A stretch of 38,506 bases of DNA from a bacterium (lineage in GTDB: Bacteria; SZUA-79; Acidulodesulfobacterales; Acidulodesulfobacteraceae): NCBI GenBank assembly GCA_021813595.1, contig JAKAKF010000149.1:1-38506 (forward strand), in the 5' to 3' direction. A model generated the notes under the pieces. The model searched no databases and was not told where the DNA came from. It saw only the letters and a program-made list of their open reading frames with translations. The translations under genes and the position numbers were made by a program. Of this stretch, positions 33,694-38,506 are shown piece after piece. Each line of letters begins with the position of its first letter. Position 1 is the stretch's first letter.

Positions 33694-35226
33694 ATGAATT
33701 TAGGTGTTATGGATATAATAAATCTATTTATAAACAGGCTCGCGCTAGGCTTTATGGCGATTGCCTTTATATCCCAGTATATCGGGATATTCAAAAAAGA
33801 AGACAGATACTTCAGGCTTGCAAAGCCGCTGATTATGTGCGCCTTAGTTATAGGTACGATACAGACTATAATTTATTTTTACTTCTTAAGCCTTCTCAGA
33901 AACGGGATTCCGAATTTCTGGATACTTATTAATAAATTACAGCCTGGAGTCATAGCATTATCGATGGATTTTTTGCTTGCGTTTCTCGTTCTCGGCGCTA
34001 TATATTATGCGGGCTTTGACAGGAAAGGAGAGGGAAAGCATCAGGGGTGGAACGTATTTATCGGCATAATTGCGTTTCTGACCGGTTTTGCTTCCGATGT
34101 TTTTTATACGATTTCAGAAAGCTATACCATGGGGCCGACTCCGCAGACGGCTATAAGAACGCCTATGGTTCTGCTTATGATTATAGAAAAAAATATCGAA
34201 ATTTTTGCCCTTGCCGGAGCATTGCTTGCTATATGGGCGGGAATAAGGTATATAATCTCTTCAAAACAGGAAGACAAAGAATTCTATGATTGGTTAGGTT
34301 CGTTTGCCAGTATTATAACCGTTATGTTTTTAGTAATGTATCCGGTAATATACTTCGGCTGGTTTAAACATTTCAGGGCAACGGCAAGTTCCGGTTTTAA
34401 CAGGATAATGCTCGGAAAATATCAGTGGATAATGTACACGTTCATGGGAACGACAGGCGGGGCTTTAATACTGGAGTTTATCTATATGCTATGGAAATTG
34501 ATAAACGGACGCGACAAAAGTAAGCCTACCGTTTCCGTGGGAGTTATAGTATTTCTTATAATAGTCGGGCTTGTTTCTTTAGGTTTTGGAATGCTCCCGA
34601 CAACCATGGGTATGCTGGGCAATATGCAGCCGGTTAAGTATTTGTCTTTATCAGGACTTTTTTTAACGGGTTTTTTAGTTCTCGGTTATTACCTAAAAGA
34701 CCTTACGCCTAATTTTAAATTTGGGAATATTTCCAAATTTCCTCAAATTTTCTTAATATTAGGCGGATTGTGCGTTGCTGTTAACGTTCCCGTCATGGGC
34801 TATATGAAAATAGCCGCAAGAGGAACAAACAGAATTATTTATCAGGCTATGAACTTAAACGGAACTAAATACGTTCCGCCGGTAGTTTATCCATGGCCTG
34901 TTAAAAAAGGATTCGGCGCTTTACACGATAAGTGCGTTATATGCCATACGTTAAACAGAGTAGAAAGGTATAATGGAAAAAATTATGGAGATTGGAAAAA
35001 TCTCGTTATTCATCAAATGAAAGATGTTAACGGATGTCCGATATCAACGGCGCAAGCTAAAGAAGTTATCCATTATTTAAATTCTTTAAACATCATAGCG
35101 TATAATCAGCATTTAGCAAAAGAACATAAAAAATGGGCACCTCCGACTTCTTTGCCATGGGGAACCCCGGCTAATGCCGCAAAACCGGCTAAAGCGAAAA
35201 AAACAAAAAAAGCCGTTAAGAAATAA
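33694..35226 (+). CDS. polytopic membrane protein with C-terminal cytochrome c domain (bc-complex third subunit)
   Basis: A 510-residue protein with about ten hydrophobic helices (roughly 10-32, 42-68, 82-108, 118-139, 166-187, 205-225, 243-267, 282-303, 319-337, 351-372) followed by one periplasmic cytochrome c domain. The heme site is CVICH (Cys414, Cys417, His418), with DWKNLVIHQMKD downstream giving a likely Met ligand, and a Lys/Ala-rich tail. Its place after Rieske and cytochrome b implies it supplies the cytochrome c1/f function. The membrane part is far larger than the single anchor of c1 or f, and I do not recognise it. It lacks a convincing cytochrome bd GRQPW motif or in-helix His ligands. 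ATG 33694 has AGAGGAG. A terminator follows. Confidence 0.8.
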   Translation: MNLGVMDIINLFINRLALGFMAIAFISQYIGIFKKEDRYFRLAKPLIMCALVIGTIQTIIYFYFLSLLRNGIPNFWILINKLQPGVIALSMDFLLAFLVLGAIYYAGFDRKGEGKHQGWNVFIGIIAFLTGFASDVFYTISESYTMGPTPQTAIRTPMVLLMIIEKNIEIFALAGALLAIWAGIRYIISSKQEDKEFYDWLGSFASIITVMFLVMYPVIYFGWFKHFRATASSGFNRIMLGKYQWIMYTFMGTTGGALILEFIYMLWKLINGRDKSKPTVSVGVIVFLIIVGLVSLGFGMLPTTMGMLGNMQPVKYLSLSGLFLTGFLVLGYYLKDLTPNFKFGNISKFPQIFLILGGLCVAVNVPVMGYMKIAARGTNRIIYQAMNLNGTKYVPPVVYPWPVKKGFGALHDKCVICHTLNRVERYNGKNYGDWKNLVIHQMKDVNGCPISTAQAKEVIHYLNSLNIIAYNQHLAKEHKKWAPPTSLPWGTPANAAKPAKAKKTKKAVKK

Positions 35227-35249
35227 TTTTTAGTAGTGCTGTTTACCTT

Positions 35250-35320
35250 AGGCATTTGCCGTATTAATATATTTTATATCGTAATAAATGATATAATTAT
35301 AATACGGTAAATGCCTTTTA
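35250..35320 (+). terminator. terminator after the bc-complex operon
   Basis: AGGCATTTGCCGTATTA (35250-35266) pairs with TAATACGGTAAATGCCT (35300-35316) with a single G:U wobble, around a 33-nt AT-rich loop, followed by TTTTA. It separates the cytochrome operon from the F0 genes. Confidence 0.75.
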
Positions 35321-35346
35321 TTTATTTATAACAATTATTAGCAAAA

Positions 35347-35562
35347 ATGGACAAAGAATTTATAAAACAGATTGCAAGAATGAGTTCGCTGGGTTTAAAC
35401 ATAATTATATCTGTTTTAATAGGCGTCTTTATAGGGATAGAAATAGATAAATATCTCAATTTTAAATACCTTTTTCTGATTATATTTGCCGTTTTGGGTT
35501 TTATAGCGGGAATTTACGAAATATATAAAGCGGTCAAAAGAGAACTTAATGAAAGACCTTAA
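35347..35562 (+). CDS. AtpQ/AtpI-like small F0F1-associated membrane protein
   Basis: A 71-residue protein with two membrane helices separated by a short polar turn containing GIEIDKYLN, the pattern of the small F0F1-ATPase-associated family (PF09527-like). Such proteins are thought to help assemble the c-ring or supply Mg2+. It overlaps the next gene by 14 nt and begins the cluster that runs into subunits a and c. No strong Shine-Dalgarno is visible before ATG 35347. Confidence 0.8.
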   Translation: MDKEFIKQIARMSSLGLNIIISVLIGVFIGIEIDKYLNFKYLFLIIFAVLGFIAGIYEIYKAVKRELNERP

Positions 35563-35944
35563 AAAATCTTTAAAATTTCAGGTTATATCAAAAACCTTTA
35601 TTTACGGCGCTGTTATTTCTTCAATATCGTCGCTGTCGATTAATATAATTTTCCCAAAAATAAACGGTATTGCGGGTTTATTTATAGGTTTTGCCGTATC
35701 GTTCTTTCTGTTTACAGACACGACTATATATATTTTTAAAAATATTAAAAAAATTAAACCTTTTAAATTAAATTTAAACGTGATAAAGGACTTGCTCATA
35801 ATAACGGTTTTTTTTATAATATTAAATAAGTATATTAATCTTAATTTTGTTTTAATAGCTGCGGGGATTACCGTAACTCCTGTTTCTATAGCGTTATTGT
35901 TTATTCCCTTCGGACATGCTATTAACTATTCGGTTGAAGAATAA
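35549..35944 (+). CDS. atpI: ATP synthase subunit I-like membrane protein
   Basis: A 131-residue protein with four predicted helices and basic loops, the topology of the ATP synthase I chain. Its identity rests mainly on position between the AtpQ-like gene and atpB, because this family is poorly conserved. It overlaps the upstream gene by 14 nt and lies 39 nt before atpB. It is not part of the finished ATP synthase but probably helps c-ring assembly. Confidence 0.7.
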   Translation: MKDLKKSLKFQVISKTFIYGAVISSISSLSINIIFPKINGIAGLFIGFAVSFFLFTDTTIYIFKNIKKIKPFKLNLNVIKDLLIITVFFIILNKYINLNFVLIAAGITVTPVSIALLFIPFGHAINYSVEE

Positions 35945-35983
35945 CTCCTTTTAGAATAAGCCATTATAATAAATAATAAAAAT

Positions 35984-36640
35984 ATGTTAAAATCTCCAAT
36001 TTTAATTCACATACAAGGAATACCCGTTTACTGGACTATGACCGTCATAGTTATGGCGGGCATACTGATAGCTGCATTTATTGCAGGAAGAAGTCTTAAG
36101 GTTGTGCCCGGAGGTTTGCAGAGCTTTTTTGAGCTTATTTATATAATGACGGAATATTTTTTAAAAGAAATCATAGGTGACGAAGGAGCGGTATATTTGC
36201 CGTTAATTGCCTCGTTTTCGGTATTTATCCTCTTTTCAAATTTGATAGGTTCTATTCCCGGCTTTACTTCGCCTACGGCGACTATAGATACCACTGCGGC
36301 GCTGGCTTTAATAGTTTTCTTTCTATCTCACGCAGTAGGCATTAAAAAACATAAAGCTAAATACGTAAAAAAATTTTTAGGACCGCTTTTAATAATTGCG
36401 CCGATAATGATAATAATCGAAATTATGTCGGCATTATCCCGTCCTTTTTCGCATGCCCTGCGTTTATTTGCAAATATTTTTGCGGAAGAATTTATGGTTA
36501 CCGTTTTGCTGTTTCTTCTTCCATGGGCAATTCCGGCAATTATGATGTATATGCAGATATTTACGGATTTAATGCAGGCGTTTGTGTTTTACCTGCTTGC
36601 AATTATATACATTGCGCTGTCGTTAGAAGAAGAACATTAA
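35984..36640 (+). CDS. atpB: F0F1 ATP synthase subunit a
   Basis: A 218-residue membrane subunit forming the proton half-channels. The essential Arg is Arg160 in HALRLFANIFAEE, corresponding to E. coli LRLFGNMYAGE. The segment FSNLIGSIPGFTSPTA and the C-terminal MQAFVFYLLAIIYIALSLEE are typical of the family. It is followed by subunit c after 32 nt. The genes for b, delta, alpha, gamma, beta and epsilon do not follow, so the F0 and F1 gene sets are split, as in several deltaproteobacterial groups. Confidence 0.95.
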   Translation: MLKSPILIHIQGIPVYWTMTVIVMAGILIAAFIAGRSLKVVPGGLQSFFELIYIMTEYFLKEIIGDEGAVYLPLIASFSVFILFSNLIGSIPGFTSPTATIDTTAALALIVFFLSHAVGIKKHKAKYVKKFLGPLLIIAPIMIIIEIMSALSRPFSHALRLFANIFAEEFMVTVLLFLLPWAIPAIMMYMQIFTDLMQAFVFYLLAIIYIALSLEEEH

Positions 36641-36672
36641 TTTATAAAATTTAACCGGAGGTTTTTTTAATT

Positions 36673-37062
36673 ATGAAATATCTCGTTTTTATCCTGACTT
36701 TTTTATCTGTTTCCGTTTACGGCGTAAAATGTTTTGCGGCGAAAGCCATAGCCGCAACTGCGCCCGTTCAGCAGCATGCGGCGAATAGTTCCGCATTATT
36801 TTCTAAAAGCCTGTTTTTTGGCCTTTCTGCGCTTGGCGGCGGCTTGGCTATAGGGCTCGGCGTTATCGGCGCAGGCGTAGGCATGGGAAACGCGGTAAGA
36901 GGAGCGCTTGAATCGATGGGAAGAAATCCCGGCATGGAGAAAAAATTAATCGTCTGGATGATAACCGGTATGGCTATTATGGAATCATTAGCGCTTTATG
37001 CCCTGCTGATTACGTTTATTCTATTTTACGCAAATCCTTTCAAAGGTATCTTCTTGAAATAG
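36673..37062 (+). CDS. atpE: F0F1 ATP synthase subunit c with N-terminal signal-like extension
   Basis: Rotor-ring proteolipid; 129 residues against about 80 usually. The extra N-terminal ~40 residues look like a cleavable signal peptide and linker (hydrophobic to residue 20, then AAKAIAATAPVQQ). Helix 1 has the Gly-rich LGVIGAGVGMGNA, the loop is RNPG, and helix 2 has the ion-binding Glu104 in AIMESLALYA. The Na+-ring glutamine of the GxGxGQGN motif is Met71 here, and the Thr after ES is Leu, so proton coupling is expected. It has an AACCGGAGG Shine-Dalgarno. The sensor gene follows after 134 nt. Confidence 0.93.
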   Translation: MKYLVFILTFLSVSVYGVKCFAAKAIAATAPVQQHAANSSALFSKSLFFGLSALGGGLAIGLGVIGAGVGMGNAVRGALESMGRNPGMEKKLIVWMITGMAIMESLALYALLITFILFYANPFKGIFLK

Positions 37063-37073
37063 AATTAAATTCA

Positions 37074-37207
37074 ATTTTCGGCATTTTTTCTTTATAAATC
37101 GGTATTTGCTCATTTATACTTTGAAATTAAGCAATTTAGCTATATACTAATAATAGGTATACATATTTACTTTGCTTATTAAATAAACTAAAAAAAATGC
37201 CGAAAAT
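37074..37207. promoter_or_regulatory. 16-bp inverted repeat enclosing the sensor gene leader and start codon
   Basis: ATTTTCGGCATTTTTT (37074-37089) and AAAAAATGCCGAAAAT (37192-37207) are perfect reverse complements 102 nt apart. The second copy contains the ATG of the downstream sensor gene. In a read-through transcript from atpE they could pair and hide the start codon; the first copy ends in a T6 run. Confidence 0.55.
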
Positions 37208-38506
37208 AAACGTTAATTCTATAAAATTTAAAATTTATTTCCTCTTTATCCTGTCGAATATTATTATTTTTTCGGTAGGAATATTCATAGTCCTTCACTA
37301 TATTGCATTATACAGCCGAAAATCTTTAAAAGAACAGTTAAAATCAAATTTAATGTCCGGTACTATGGCTTTTTTAAGCGAAAGAAATTATATGCTTGAA
37401 AAAGCTAACGATATCATAGCCCATAATTTTAAAAGCGGGTTCATCAGAAAGACGGTCGATTATAAAAGAATATCCGACATAATCTTAGTAAAAATAGAAA
37501 GAGGGAAAATAGATTACATTAAAAAATTTGAATCAAAGAAATATCCCGAAAAAGTTAAAATATCGAAGAAATATTACGGAAGATTGGAAAGAATAATATC
37601 TACAAAAAACCGCCACATATTTGCTGGCTTCGGAAGAGATAAGCCCGACAAACTCATAAATATTACGGTGATTTATCGCCTGCTGCATAAAAATAACGGT
37701 TATTTGATTATTCTAAATAAACACGTAACCAGCGATTATTTAAAAAATATCCGAATAAAAAAACATATACCTTCAAATCTCGGTATTTATTACGGTTTCA
37801 AAAGGTCTGCTATTTCTTTTGTTAAAAATAATAAATATGAAGGTCTGGGGCAGAATCTGACAAAAAAACAGATTCCGGTTTTAGAGAAGGGCATAAGCGT
37901 TTATGCATCGCTAAACGTGAACGGCACGCATTTTTATGTATATAACGTACCGATAAAAAATTACGACGGTAAAATTATAGGGGTATTTGGCGCCGGCATA
38001 AAACAATATACATGGTTCAGGCATCTTTCTAAACTTTATGCGTCTATAATTTTTTTTATAGCGTTATATATTTTAACTATACTGATTTTTATTTTAATAA
38101 ACAAAAGATTTTCAGAGCCTTTCTATGACCTTTTGAAAAGCATAAGAAATATAGATCCTAACAATCCGCAGGAATTAAATATTGCCGACAAATATAAAAA
38201 CAAGGAAAGCGAATTTTACGAATTCGCTAAAGCTATAAACGTTTTAAATAACGCCATAGTTCTAAAGCAGAAAGAAAACAGCCTTATAATGTCCAGCATA
38301 AACGATTTTTCCAAAACCGTTTCCGAAAAGGACGATTTTAATTCGCTTACGTTTAAGCTTATTGACCTGATAGTCGAAAGAATGGGATACGGTTACGCTT
38401 GGTTCGGAGTTTTAGACGAAGACAAAAAAGAAGTAAAAATAATAAGCGTTTATAATAACGATTTTAATTACGCGAAAAATTTAATTTTTCAATACGGCGA
38501 AAATCC
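37197..38506 (+). CDS. membrane-bound sensor protein with GAF-like domain (3' end cut by window edge)
   Basis: At least 436 residues, open to the right edge. One N-terminal helix (about 12-38) and a second near residues 280-303 enclose a roughly 240-residue periplasmic sensor region, probably Cache-like by layout (its end reads YDGKIIGVFGAGIKQY). A HAMP-like/coiled segment follows, then what looks like the start of a GAF domain (VERMGYGYAWFGVLDEDKK). The output domain (histidine kinase, GGDEF or other) is outside the window. ATG 37197 is the first usable start after an in-frame stop at 37137 and has no Shine-Dalgarno; it lies inside the 16-bp inverted repeat. Confidence 0.8.
   Translation, partial: MPKINVNSIKFKIYFLFILSNIIIFSVGIFIVLHYIALYSRKSLKEQLKSNLMSGTMAFLSERNYMLEKANDIIAHNFKSGFIRKTVDYKRISDIILVKIERGKIDYIKKFESKKYPEKVKISKKYYGRLERIISTKNRHIFAGFGRDKPDKLINITVIYRLLHKNNGYLIILNKHVTSDYLKNIRIKKHIPSNLGIYYGFKRSAISFVKNNKYEGLGQNLTKKQIPVLEKGISVYASLNVNGTHFYVYNVPIKNYDGKIIGVFGAGIKQYTWFRHLSKLYASIIFFIALYILTILIFILINKRFSEPFYDLLKSIRNIDPNNPQELNIADKYKNKESEFYEFAKAINVLNNAIVLKQKENSLIMSSINDFSKTVSEKDDFNSLTFKLIDLIVERMGYGYAWFGVLDEDKKEVKIISVYNNDFNYAKNLIFQYGEN

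Noticed and set aside
33694..34810. Membrane part of the third bc subunit as a cytochrome bd subunit I homolog
   Set aside because: The first helix lacks the expected His, there is no GRQPW motif and no in-helix His/Met heme ligand set, so I left it unassigned.
36673..37062. Na+-coupled subunit c
   Set aside because: The Gln of the Na+ motif is Met71 and the Thr after Glu-Ser is Leu, so the sodium coordination shell is incomplete.

Overview
The window is an AT-rich stretch of a Gram-negative bacterial chromosome, about 38.5 kb, densely packed with housekeeping genes. I see no tRNA or rRNA genes, no CRISPR array, no intact insertion sequence and no prophage. The gene order mfd - parvulin lipoprotein - surA - pdxA - uvrA, a Tat-type Rieske/cytochrome b pair, periplasmic c-type cytochromes and a separate F0 gene cluster point to a deltaproteobacterium-like organism. 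A P3-type H+-ATPase and a DsrE-like protein would suit an acidic, sulfur-rich habitat, for example an uncultured Acidulodesulfobacterales/Sva0485-type lineage. That placement is inference only.

Layout. Bases 1-3839 (minus strand) hold an alpha/beta hydrolase, aspS and a DHA2-family exporter cut by the left edge. Bases 3919-6051 (plus) hold a cis-prenyltransferase with an internal insertion and a YajR-like MFS transporter. Bases 6052-6467 hold a decayed transposase-like fragment and several palindromes. Next come a periplasmic tandem cytochrome c whose signal peptide and body lie in different frames, a strong 25-bp hairpin, a small CDGSH-type protein and a convergent APC permease. Bases 9198-12922 hold trxB, a dsrE-like/trpS pair (minus) and nadA, interspersed with palindromic repeats. 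Bases 12963-27897 form a long plus-strand block: glyQ (apparently starting with AUU), glyS, ppdK, mfd, two parvulin-type chaperones, pdxA and uvrA. Bases 28283-30712 encode a P-type proton ATPase. Bases 30770-31768 (minus) encode a stand-alone sigma-54-activator-type AAA+ protein. Bases 32044-35226 encode a quinol:cytochrome c oxidoreductase with an unusual third subunit, a ten-helix membrane protein fused to a cytochrome c domain. Bases 35347-37062 encode two AtpI/AtpQ-like proteins and ATP synthase subunits a and c, without F1 or subunit b genes. A membrane sensor protein with a GAF-like domain runs off the right edge.

How it fits together. The right third is an energy module: the bc-type complex builds proton-motive force, the F0 genes belong to the ATP synthase that uses it, and the P-type pump can expel protons at the cost of ATP. 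The middle is translation (GlyRS, TrpRS, AspRS), repair (Mfd, UvrA), cofactor synthesis (NadA, PdxA) and outer-membrane protein folding (SurA and a lipoprotein parvulin).

The most interesting signals are: (1) a family of three intergenic palindromes with a fixed core and covarying arms, plus a fourth related element; (2) the cytochrome c frame break on an HIV-like U UUU UUA slippery sequence; (3) glyQ with an AUU start; (4) the polytopic cytochrome c subunit of the bc complex; (5) a perfect 16-bp inverted repeat that could hide the start codon of the terminal sensor gene.
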